Shown here: piece by piece, positions 17,107 to 24,877 of the stretch | How positions within the stretch are numbered: the stretch's first letter is position 1 | Layout of the letters: each line of letters opens with the position of its first letter | Origin: Streptomyces sp. SKN60 | GTDB taxonomy: Bacteria; Actinomycetota; Actinomycetes; Streptomycetales; Streptomycetaceae | Direction of reading: 5' to 3' | DNA: 64,000 bases | NCBI RefSeq assembly: GCF_026236535.1 | Contig: NZ_JAHTMW010000004.1 | Coordinates: forward strand, 124,001-188,000 | Made by a program: the position numbers and the translations under genes | The notes under the pieces: generated by a model | Seen by the model: the letters and a program-made list of their open reading frames with translations, nothing else | What the model was told of the DNA's origin: nothing | Database searches by the model: none

Positions 17107-18636
17107 GTGGTGCGTCGCTCCCCGACCGGTGCGGAACTGACGTCCGGGACGGCCGCCGTGGCATGCGAAGCGACGACGCCCGCACGGCCGACGCTGCTCC
17201 TCGTCATCGGTGTCGCCGGCTCGGGCAAGTCGACCGTGGGCCGCCTGCTCGCCGAGCGGCTGGGCTGGGCGTACCGGGACGCGGACGATTTCCACTCCGA
17301 GGCCGACCGCGCCAAGATGGCCGCCGGTCGTCCCCTCACGGACAGCGACCGGCGGCCGTGGCTGGAGGCGATCGGGGCCTGGATGGACCGGACGATCGCA
17401 GCCGGCGGGCAGGCCGTCGTCACCTGCTCGGCGCTCAAGCGCGACTACCGGAACGGACTCCTCGCAGGGCGCCCCGAGGTTCTTCTGGTGTACCTGCACG
17501 GCTCGCGCGAGCTGCTGGAGTCCCGGTTGGCCGCGCGGCACGGTCACTTCTTCCCGGCGGACCTGCTGGACAGCCAGCTCGCGGCGCTCCAGGAACCGGA
17601 GCCCGACGAGCACCCGTTGGTGGTGGAGATCGACCAGTCTCCGGAGGCCGTCGTCGCGGCGGTGCTGTCGCTGATGCCCGGGGAGTCCGCTGTCGGGACA
17701 CCGCCGGCCTGGTGCCCGGGCCCCACGGGCGCCTCGTGGCGGTTGGTCCGGGGAGAGCAGAGCGCGGTCGTGGTCCAACTGGGCGGCACCCTGCGCGAGT
17801 ACGTCGTGAACGGCCGACCGCTCCTTGACGGGTTCTCCGCGGGGTCCGCCATCACCGGCGGGCGGGGGCAACTGCTCGTCCCCTGGCCGAACCGGGTCGG
17901 CGACGGACGCTACCGCTTCGACGACAGGAGCCTGCAACTCCCGCTGACCGAAGTGGAGAAGAGCAACGCGATCCACGGACTGCTGCGCTGGACCCTCTGG
18001 AAGCCGCTGGCCCGCACCGACGACTCGGTGCTGCTCGATACGACGCTCTGCCCCCAGCCGGGCTATCCGTTCCTCCTCGACGTCCGTGTCGAGTACCGGC
18101 TGGGCCCGGACGGGCTCAGTACCGCCGTCCGCGCGACCAACACCGGTACGGAGCCCGCACCGTACGGAGTGGGGCAGCATCCGTATCTGACGGTCGGCAC
18201 CGACCTCGTCGACAGCGCCGTGCTGACGGTCCCCGCGCGGTACCTGCTCCGTACCGACGACAGGGGCCTGCCCGTCGGCCGGGAGCCCGTCGACGGCACG
18301 CCGTACGACTTCCGTACCGCCCGGCCCATCGGCGAGCTCCGCCTGGACACCGCCTTCACCGGGCTCGACCGCCTCCCCGACGGGCCGGCGACCGTACGGC
18401 TCGCGCACCCCTCCGGACAGCACGGCGTCGATCTCCGGCTCGGCGAGGGAACCCGCTGGGTGCAGGTGTACACGGGTGACACGCTGCCCGAGGCCGCCGA
18501 ACGGCGGCGAGCCGTCGCCGTGGAGCCCATGTCCTGTCCGCCGGACGCCTTCCGCAGCGGCACGGACCTCACCGTGCTGCGGCCGGGCGAGACGCACGTC
18601 CTCCGGTGGGGGCTGAGCCCCTGGGGGTACTCATGA
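17107..18636 (+). CDS. Bifunctional gluconokinase - aldose 1-epimerase fusion
   Basis: Two enzymes in one 509-residue chain. Residues 28-195 are a GntK-type gluconokinase: P-loop GVAGSGKST, AYRDADDFH, LEAIGAWMD and VVTCSALKRDYR (gluconate to 6-phosphogluconate, ATP-dependent). Residues 205-509 are a GalM-type mutarotase: GGRGQLLVPWPNRV, the catalytic His pair in NAIHGLLRW and GVGQHPYL, and the catalytic Glu in AVEPMSCPPDAF. No stop or frameshift separates them, and both catalytic sets are present. The GTG at 17107 was taken; an in-frame GTG at 17158 is also possible. The stop overlaps the next ATG (ATGA). The fusion and its neighbours point to a glucose oxidation route. Confidence 0.9.
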   Translation: MVRRSPTGAELTSGTAAVACEATTPARPTLLLVIGVAGSGKSTVGRLLAERLGWAYRDADDFHSEADRAKMAAGRPLTDSDRRPWLEAIGAWMDRTIAAGGQAVVTCSALKRDYRNGLLAGRPEVLLVYLHGSRELLESRLAARHGHFFPADLLDSQLAALQEPEPDEHPLVVEIDQSPEAVVAAVLSLMPGESAVGTPPAWCPGPTGASWRLVRGEQSAVVVQLGGTLREYVVNGRPLLDGFSAGSAITGGRGQLLVPWPNRVGDGRYRFDDRSLQLPLTEVEKSNAIHGLLRWTLWKPLARTDDSVLLDTTLCPQPGYPFLLDVRVEYRLGPDGLSTAVRATNTGTEPAPYGVGQHPYLTVGTDLVDSAVLTVPARYLLRTDDRGLPVGREPVDGTPYDFRTARPIGELRLDTAFTGLDRLPDGPATVRLAHPSGQHGVDLRLGEGTRWVQVYTGDTLPEAAERRRAVAVEPMSCPPDAFRSGTDLTVLRPGETHVLRWGLSPWGYS

Positions 18637-19562
18637 CCCCGGACGAGTTCCGGGAGCTCTACGAGCGCCTGCGACGACAGACGGCCCGAGAGGCGGCCCG
18701 GCCGGCGGTGGACGACCGGTGCGGCGCGCTCCGCCATCTGACTCCCGAACGGGTGGCGGCGGCCGCCGCCGAAGTCCGCCTCGGACGCTCGGTGTCGCTG
18801 GCGGCTCCGATCGACACCGTGCGCGGGCCCGACGATCCCGAGCCGGCGGTACACCGGATGACCGGGCCGAGCCCGGGCGATGTCGCCTCCGGCGCACTGT
18901 GCTTCGCCACGGACCGCTTCGCCATGAACGTGCACGGCGACGCGGACAGCCATCTCGACGCCCTCTGCCATGTCGTGTTCGACGGAGAGCTCTACGGCGG
19001 GGTGCCCGCCGGCACCGTGACGGCCGAGGGCGCCCGCAGTCTCTCCGTGTCCCTGGTCGAGAACGGCATCGTCGGCCGGGGCGTCCTCCTCGACATCCCG
19101 CGGCTGCGCGGCGTGCGCTGGCTGAAGCCGGGCGACCAGGTGACCCCGGACGATCTGACGGCTGCCGAGTCCGCGCAGGGCGTCCGCGTCGGAGCGGGCG
19201 ACCTGCTGTTCGTCAGGGTGGGACACCGTCTCCGGCGCACCGAACTCGGGCCGTGGAACGCGGCGGAGGCACGGGCGGGTCTGCACCCGGCGGCCGTGGA
19301 GTTCCTGGCCGAGCGCGAGGTCGCGGCCCTGGGCGGAGACGGAAACAACGACACCGCGCCCAGCGCGGTGCGGGACGTCGCCTTCCCCGTACACGTCCTG
19401 GCCATCCACGCCCTGGGCATCCACCTCATGGACTACCTGCAGTTCGAGGATCTCGTCCCGGTCTGCGCGCGGGCCGGCCGCTGGAGTTTCCTGTGCGTCG
19501 TCGCTCCCCTGCGGCTGACCGGAGCCACCGGGTCGCCCGTGAACCCGCTCGCGGTCCTGTGA
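18633..19562 (+). CDS. Cyclase-family (metal-dependent) hydrolase
   Basis: Cytoplasmic 309-residue protein of the cyclase / kynurenine-formamidase-like family, which hydrolyse amide or lactone-type bonds with a divalent metal. The metal-binding signature appears as NVHGDADSHLDALCHVV (HxxxxSHLDxxxH form), and a downstream DLLFVRVGHRLRR and LGIHLMDYLQFEDL fit the fold. Start ATG at 18633 overlaps the stop of the fusion gene (ATGA), so translation is probably coupled. A role as a sugar-acid lactonase would complete the neighbouring glucose oxidation pathway, but that is inference only. Confidence 0.75.
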   Translation: MTPDEFRELYERLRRQTAREAARPAVDDRCGALRHLTPERVAAAAAEVRLGRSVSLAAPIDTVRGPDDPEPAVHRMTGPSPGDVASGALCFATDRFAMNVHGDADSHLDALCHVVFDGELYGGVPAGTVTAEGARSLSVSLVENGIVGRGVLLDIPRLRGVRWLKPGDQVTPDDLTAAESAQGVRVGAGDLLFVRVGHRLRRTELGPWNAAEARAGLHPAAVEFLAEREVAALGGDGNNDTAPSAVRDVAFPVHVLAIHALGIHLMDYLQFEDLVPVCARAGRWSFLCVVAPLRLTGATGSPVNPLAVL

Positions 19563-19690
19563 GCCGGGCCGCGCTCCTGGGATGCGCGCTCCGGTCGCCG
19601 TCCCGCGGCAAGGCGGATACGTTCGAGGGAGGTGGGACCGCTGGAGCCTCGCCCAGCGGGGCGCCAGGCGCCTGACAGCAGGTCGGGGCC

Positions 19691-21295
19691 ATGATCCCAA
19701 GGACGGTGGTCGCCGTGGGCGACGCCCCTCACTACGACGTCATCATCATCGGCACCGGCGCCGGCGGAGGGACTCTCGCCCATCGCCTCGCCCCGTCGGG
19801 CAAACGGGTACTGCTCGTCGAACGCGGCGGCTATCTGCCCCGCGAGCGGGACAACTGGGACTCGACGGCCGTGTTCGTGAAGGGCAAGTACCGGGCCCCG
19901 GAGTTCTGGCTCGACAAGCACGGCACCGAGTTCCCGCCCGAGGTCAACTACTACGTCGGCGGAAACACCAAGTTCTACGGAGCCGCCCTCTTCCGGCTGC
20001 GGCCCGAGGACTTCGGCGAGCTCCGCCATCACGGCGGCCTCTCCCCCGCCTGGCCGATCCGGTACGAGGACCTGGAGCCGTACTACACCCAGGCCGAGCA
20101 CCTGTACCTGGTCCACGGACGGCACGGCGAGGACCCCGGCGAGGGTCCGGTCAGCGCGCAGTACGCGTATCCGCCCGTGGAGCACGAGCCGCGCATCCAG
20201 CAGCTGAGCGACGACCTGGAGAAGCGCGGCCTGCACCCGTTCCACCTGCCGATCGGCGTCAATCTGAGCCAGGAGGACGGGGGTCGGCCCACCCACTCCA
20301 GCGTCTGCATCCGGTGCAACCGGGTCGACGGCTTCCCCTGTCTGGTGCGCGCCAAGTCCGACGCCCAGGTGATCTGCGTCGAGCCCGCCCTGGAGCATTC
20401 CAACGTCGAGCTGGTCACGGACACCCAGGTGGTGCGCCTGGAGACCGACGAGCGGGGGCGGAGGGTCAGCGCGGTCGTCGGCCGGCTGCCCGACGGCTCG
20501 GAGGTCCGGTTCACGGCGGACGTGGTGGTCGTCTCCTGCGGGGCGGTCAACTCCGCGGCACTGCTGCTGGCCTCGGCGAACGAGCACCATCCCCACGGCC
20601 TTGCGAACAGCTCCGACGTGGTCGGCCGCCACTACATGCGGCACAACAACATGGCCCTGATGGCCGTGTCGAAGGAACCCAACGACACCCAGTTCCAGAA
20701 GACGTTGGCCCTGCACGACTGGTATCTCGGCGCGGACGACTGGGACTTCCCGCTGGGCGGCATCCAGATGCTGGGCAAGTCGGACGCCGAGCAGATCCAC
20801 GGCGAGGCACCCCGGTGGGCCGGTGCCGTGACCCCCGACCTGCCGTTCGAGGTGCTGGCCCATCACGCCGTGGACTTCTGGCTGTGCGGCGAGGACCTGC
20901 CGATGCCCGGCAACCGGGTCACCCTCGACGGCGACGGGCGCATCCGGCTCGCCCTCGACGAGCAGAACAACATCGAGGGCCTGAAGCGGCTGCGGCACAA
21001 ACTGCAGGGGATGCTCGGCCACCTGGGCATGCACGAGCACCATCTGCTGTCCCACAGCATCTATCTGCACAAGGGCATGCCGATCGGGGCGACCGCGCAC
21101 CAGGCGGGCACGGTGCGCTTCGGCACCGATCCCGCCGACTCCGCGCTCGACGTGAACTGCAAGGCCCACGACGTCGACAATCTGTATGTCGTGGACACGA
21201 GCTTCTTCCCGAGCATCGGCGCGGTGAACCCGTCCCTGACGGCCATCGCCAACGCGCTGCGGGTCGGCGACCACCTGCTCGCCCGGCTCGGCTGA
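19691..21295 (+). CDS. GMC-family FAD-dependent sugar/alcohol oxidoreductase
   Basis: A 534-residue flavoprotein. FAD-binding YDVIIIGTGAGGGTLAHRLAPSGKRVLLVERGG is near residue 16; the GMC signature region YYVGGNTKFYGAALFRL follows, and the C-terminal part has the catalytic His in TAHQAGTVRFG and Asn in GAVNPSLTAIANALRVGD. No signal peptide is seen. Candidate substrates are glucose and other polyols; electrons may go to a quinone or to oxygen. It lies between the gluconokinase-epimerase fusion and the glucose dehydrogenase-like SDR and upstream of cytochrome bd, which would be a plausible electron outlet. The exact substrate cannot be read from the sequence. Confidence 0.88.
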   Translation: MIPRTVVAVGDAPHYDVIIIGTGAGGGTLAHRLAPSGKRVLLVERGGYLPRERDNWDSTAVFVKGKYRAPEFWLDKHGTEFPPEVNYYVGGNTKFYGAALFRLRPEDFGELRHHGGLSPAWPIRYEDLEPYYTQAEHLYLVHGRHGEDPGEGPVSAQYAYPPVEHEPRIQQLSDDLEKRGLHPFHLPIGVNLSQEDGGRPTHSSVCIRCNRVDGFPCLVRAKSDAQVICVEPALEHSNVELVTDTQVVRLETDERGRRVSAVVGRLPDGSEVRFTADVVVVSCGAVNSAALLLASANEHHPHGLANSSDVVGRHYMRHNNMALMAVSKEPNDTQFQKTLALHDWYLGADDWDFPLGGIQMLGKSDAEQIHGEAPRWAGAVTPDLPFEVLAHHAVDFWLCGEDLPMPGNRVTLDGDGRIRLALDEQNNIEGLKRLRHKLQGMLGHLGMHEHHLLSHSIYLHKGMPIGATAHQAGTVRFGTDPADSALDVNCKAHDVDNLYVVDTSFFPSIGAVNPSLTAIANALRVGDHLLARLG

Positions 21296-21305
21296 AGGCT
21301 GACGG

Positions 21306-21333
21306 CGGGCACGGGGCACCGGGCACGGGGCAC
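21306..21333. repeat. 14-bp tandem duplication (two copies)
   Basis: CGGGCACGGGGCAC occurs twice head to tail (21306-21319 and 21320-21333), immediately after the stop of the GMC gene. Such short G-rich tandem repeats arise by slippage; no function is evident. Confidence 0.7.
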
Positions 21334-21494
21334 GCAGGGGGCCGGCCGGTGGTCCGTACGGACGAAGCCGCCGCCCCCAACGGCCCAACAGCCCTTCCGA
21401 GAAGATGCCGACCACCTCATCGGGTGATTGCGTGGCTGAGTCCGGCCCGACCGGCCGGGATCGGCGCAACCGCGCAGCGAGGAGGCAGGACGGC

Positions 21495-22334
21495 ATGGAT
21501 TCCACGGTGGGAGCGCCGCAGGGCGTGATCCCGGCGCGTTTGCTGCACGGCCAGAAGGCTCTGGTCACCGGGGCCAACTCGGGCATCGGCAAGGCCACGG
21601 CCATCGCCCTCGGCCGGGCCGGCGCCGACGTGGTGGTGAACTACGTGGCGGGCCGCGACGCCGCCGAGGAGGTGGCCGAGGAGATCGCCTCGTTCGGGGT
21701 GCGCTCGGCGGCCTACGAGGCCGACGTGTCCCAGGAGGGCCAGGTCGTCGCCATGACGGACCGGATGGTGAAGGAGTTCGGCACCGTCGACATCCTCGTG
21801 GCGAACGCGGGCCTGCAGCGTGACGCCTCGGTCATGGAGATGACCCTCGCCCAGTGGCAGAAGGTCATCGACGTCAATCTCACCGGCCAGTTCCTGTGCG
21901 CGCGCGAGGCGGCCAAGGAGTTCCGGCGCCGGGGCGTGGTCCCCGAGGTGTCCAAGGCCGCGGGGAAGATCATCTGCATGAGTTCGGTGCACCAGATCAT
22001 CCCCTGGGCGGGGCACGTGAACTACGCGTCCTCCAAGGGCGGTGTGCAGATGATGATGCAGACCCTGGCCCAGGAGCTCGCGCCGGAGAAGATCCGGGTG
22101 AACGCGGTGGCCCCGGGGGCGATCAAGACCCCGATCAACCGCGCGGCCTGGGAGACGCCCGAGGCGCAGAAGGACCTGCTGCGGCTCATCCCGTACGACC
22201 GGATCGGCGAGCCCGACGACATCGCGCACGCCGTCGTCGGGCTCGCCTCCGATCTCATGGACTACGTGGTGGGGACCACCCTGTACGTCGACGGCGGCAT
22301 GACCCTCTTCCCCGGATTCGCCACCGGCGGCTGA
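21495..22334 (+). CDS. SDR-family oxidoreductase, glucose 1-dehydrogenase-like
   Basis: A 279-residue NAD(P)-dependent short-chain dehydrogenase. TGANSGIGKATAIALGRAGADVVVN is the cofactor motif, NAG appears in VANAGLQRD, the catalytic Ser in CMSSVHQI and the YxxxK in YASSKGG; the C-terminus GTTLYVDGGMTLFPGF is that of glucose 1-dehydrogenases of this family (beta-D-glucose to glucono-lactone). Start ATG 21495 is preceded by GAGGAGG, which decides it over the longer in-frame start at 21405. With the mutarotase-gluconokinase fusion it would convert glucose to 6-phosphogluconate. The exact substrate is inferred from family resemblance. Confidence 0.88.
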   Translation: MDSTVGAPQGVIPARLLHGQKALVTGANSGIGKATAIALGRAGADVVVNYVAGRDAAEEVAEEIASFGVRSAAYEADVSQEGQVVAMTDRMVKEFGTVDILVANAGLQRDASVMEMTLAQWQKVIDVNLTGQFLCAREAAKEFRRRGVVPEVSKAAGKIICMSSVHQIIPWAGHVNYASSKGGVQMMMQTLAQELAPEKIRVNAVAPGAIKTPINRAAWETPEAQKDLLRLIPYDRIGEPDDIAHAVVGLASDLMDYVVGTTLYVDGGMTLFPGFATGG

Positions 22335-22376
22335 ACCGCTCCCGGCCCGTCACCCACCGATCCGACGAAGGCGGTC

Positions 22377-23855
22377 ATGCCCCTCTCGCTCCATCTGCTG
22401 GCGGACGCCCCGGCCCAGCTCCTGCCGGCCCGGGAGCTCATGGCCTTCACGCTGGCCGCCCACATCATCCTGGTCCCCCTCGGCGTGGCGTTTCCCCTGA
22501 TCACCCTGGTCATGCACTACCGCGGGCTGCGCCGGAACGACGCCACGGCCCTGCTCCTGGCCCGGCGTTGGTCGGCCGTCATGGCGGTGCAGTTCGCGCT
22601 CGGCATCGTCACCGGCACGGTCCTCTCGTTCGAGTTCGGTCTGCTGTGGCCCGGCCTGATGGGACGGTGGGGTGACGTCTTCGGCGTCGGATTCGGCGTC
22701 GAGGCCTGGGCCTTCTTCCTGGAGGCCGTGCTCATCGCCATCTATCTGTACGGGTGGCGGAGGCTGAGGCCGCGCACGCACTTCCTCCTCGGGCTGCCCC
22801 TGCCGTTGGCCGCGCTGCTCGGGGCGTTCGGCATCCTGGCCGCCAACTCGTGGATGAACACGCCCCAGGGCTTCTCGCTCGACGCGGCGGGCAACCCGGT
22901 CGACGTGAACGTCTGGAAGGCGATCTTCACGCCGATGTTCGGCCCGCAGTACTGGCACTTCGTCGTGGGGATGATCCTCACGGCGGGCTTCGTGGTGGCC
23001 GGTGTCTACGCCACGGGCTGGCTGCGCGGCCGCCGGGACCGCTACCACCGGCTCGGGTTCGCCGTGCCGTTCACCATCGCCGCCGTCGCCGCCCCGGTGC
23101 AGTTCGTCCTCGGCGACTCCATCGCCCGGTCGGTGTTCCACAAGCAGCCGGTGAAGTTCGCCGCGATGGAGATCGTCTGGAAGACCGACACGCGGGTCCC
23201 GGAGTATCTCTTCGGGCGCCTGCAGGAGGACGGCAGCGTCAAGGGCGGCCTCAAGATCCCGCTGCTCGACTCCTTCCTGGCCGGATTCAGCCCGAACACC
23301 GAGGTGGTCGGGCTGACCTCCGTTCCGGCCGATCAGCGCCCGACGGCCACTCAGGCGACCATCGCCCACTGGGCCTTCGACCTGATGGTCCTCATCGGGT
23401 CCGCGCTCGTCCTGCTCGCCCTCTGGTACGGGCTCGTCTGGCTGCGGCACCGCCGGCTGCCCGCCTCCCGCTGGTTCTACGGCGCCGCGGCCTGCGCCGG
23501 CGTCGGTTCCGTCGTGGCCGTCGAGTGCGGCTGGATCGCCGCCGAGGTGGGACGCCAGCCCTGGATCGTCTACGAGAACATGCGGGTCGCCGAGGCCGTG
23601 ACCGCGACCCGGTCCACCAGCCTGTGGATCATGTTCGGGGTGGTGGCGGCGGTGTACGTGTTCCTGTTCGGCTCGTTCCTCGTCGTCCTGCTGAAGATGC
23701 GCACCCGCTGGCGGCTCGCCGACGAACAACAGGCCGCGGCGGGCGCCCACACGCCGGAGGACGACATCCCCTACGGTCCGCGCGCGTCGATTCCCGCGGG
23801 TGACGTGCCCGCCGGCGGCCCCGGAGCCGGCCGGTCCGGGGGTGAGGGCCCGTGA
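22377..23855 (+). CDS. cydA: Cytochrome bd-type quinol oxidase subunit I
   Basis: Integral membrane haem protein, 492 residues, that oxidises quinol and reduces oxygen to water together with CydB. Nine or so hydrophobic segments are visible. The haem b595 ligand His is in the first helix (LAAHIILVPLG), the b558 ligands lie in YWHFVVGM and the later Met in IVYENMRVAEAV. The loop between helices 6 and 7 (Q-loop) is short, and the overall layout resembles the cyanide-insensitive subgroup. Ends with a Gly-rich tail. It overlaps cydB by four bases (GTGA). cydDC assembly genes are not in this window, so the enzyme may depend on genes elsewhere. Confidence 0.9.
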   Translation: MPLSLHLLADAPAQLLPARELMAFTLAAHIILVPLGVAFPLITLVMHYRGLRRNDATALLLARRWSAVMAVQFALGIVTGTVLSFEFGLLWPGLMGRWGDVFGVGFGVEAWAFFLEAVLIAIYLYGWRRLRPRTHFLLGLPLPLAALLGAFGILAANSWMNTPQGFSLDAAGNPVDVNVWKAIFTPMFGPQYWHFVVGMILTAGFVVAGVYATGWLRGRRDRYHRLGFAVPFTIAAVAAPVQFVLGDSIARSVFHKQPVKFAAMEIVWKTDTRVPEYLFGRLQEDGSVKGGLKIPLLDSFLAGFSPNTEVVGLTSVPADQRPTATQATIAHWAFDLMVLIGSALVLLALWYGLVWLRHRRLPASRWFYGAAACAGVGSVVAVECGWIAAEVGRQPWIVYENMRVAEAVTATRSTSLWIMFGVVAAVYVFLFGSFLVVLLKMRTRWRLADEQQAAAGAHTPEDDIPYGPRASIPAGDVPAGGPGAGRSGGEGP

Positions 23856-24877
23856 CCGCCGACCTCATCGCCGTGGTGCTGCTCCTGGCCGTGACCGCGT
23901 ACGCCTGCGCGGGCGGCACGGACTACGGGGCCGGTTTCTGGGACCTGACGGCCGGCGGGACGGAACGCGGCCGGCGTCCCCGCCGGCTCATCGACCAGGC
24001 CATGGCTCCCGTGTGGGAGGTCAACAACGTCTGGCTGATCTTCGTTCTGGTCATCATGTGGACCGGCTTCCCCGTCCTCTTCCAGACCGTGTTCTCCGCG
24101 ATGTGGCTCCCGCTCGCCCTGGCCGCCGTGGGCATGGTGCTGCGGGGCGGCGGTTTCGCACTCCGCAAACCCACGCGACGTCTCGCCGGCCGACGCCTGT
24201 ACGGTGCCGTGTTCGCGTGCGCCTCGCTCGTCACGCCGTTCTTCCTGGGGGCCGCCGTCGGCGGGGTCGCGTCGGAACGGGTGGCTCCCGGCACCGAGGC
24301 CTCGGCCGACGTCTGGGCCGGCCCGACCTCGGTGGTGTTCGGCCTGGTCGCCGTCGCGACCACGGCGTTCCTCGGCGCGGTGTTCCTCACCGGGGACGCC
24401 CGCAGGTTCGACGCGCCCGATCTGGTCGGCTACTTCAGACGGCGGGCGCTCGCCAGTCTCGCCGTGCTCACCGTCCTCGCCGTGGTCACCGGGTTCGTCA
24501 CCCACGAGGACGCCCCCTACGTCTGGCACGGACTCACCCATGGCCTCGGGCTGTTCTTCGTCGTCGTGTCCGGAGCGGCCGCCCTCGCGACGGCCTGGCT
24601 GCTGCTGCGTACGCCGGGCGCCTGGGTGCGCGTCACGGCGGTCGGCGTCGTCGCGTGCGCGATCGTCGCCTGGGGCATGGCCCAGCGTCCGTACCTCCTC
24701 CCGACCTCGCTGACGGTGTCCGACGCCGCGGGCGCGCCCGCCACGCTGACCTGGCTGGCGATCGTCACCCTGGTGGCCCTGCTCGTGGTCATGCCGGCCG
24801 TCGTCCTCCTCTACCGGCTGGACACCCGCGGTGAGCTGGCGGAGCTCTCCGACTCCGAACTGCGGAAGCCGGAATGA
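23852..24877 (+). CDS. cydB: Cytochrome bd-type quinol oxidase subunit II
   Basis: Membrane subunit of 341 residues, partner of CydA. Eight hydrophobic segments are visible; conserved pieces include GGTDYGAGFWDL near the start, DQAMAPVWEVNNVWLIFVLVIMWTGFP in the second helix pair and the C-terminal basic tail. The stop-start overlap GTGA with cydA and the ATGA overlap with the antiporter (24874-24877) indicate a single operon. Codon use is uniform with the neighbours. Confidence 0.9.
   Translation: MTADLIAVVLLLAVTAYACAGGTDYGAGFWDLTAGGTERGRRPRRLIDQAMAPVWEVNNVWLIFVLVIMWTGFPVLFQTVFSAMWLPLALAAVGMVLRGGGFALRKPTRRLAGRRLYGAVFACASLVTPFFLGAAVGGVASERVAPGTEASADVWAGPTSVVFGLVAVATTAFLGAVFLTGDARRFDAPDLVGYFRRRALASLAVLTVLAVVTGFVTHEDAPYVWHGLTHGLGLFFVVVSGAAALATAWLLLRTPGAWVRVTAVGVVACAIVAWGMAQRPYLLPTSLTVSDAAGAPATLTWLAIVTLVALLVVMPAVVLLYRLDTRGELAELSDSELRKPE

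Noticed and set aside
12998..17140. Very long rightward open frame of 1380 codons
   Set aside because: It lies antisense to the S8 protease and reads as Arg/Gly/Val-rich low-complexity protein, a shadow of GC-biased codons.
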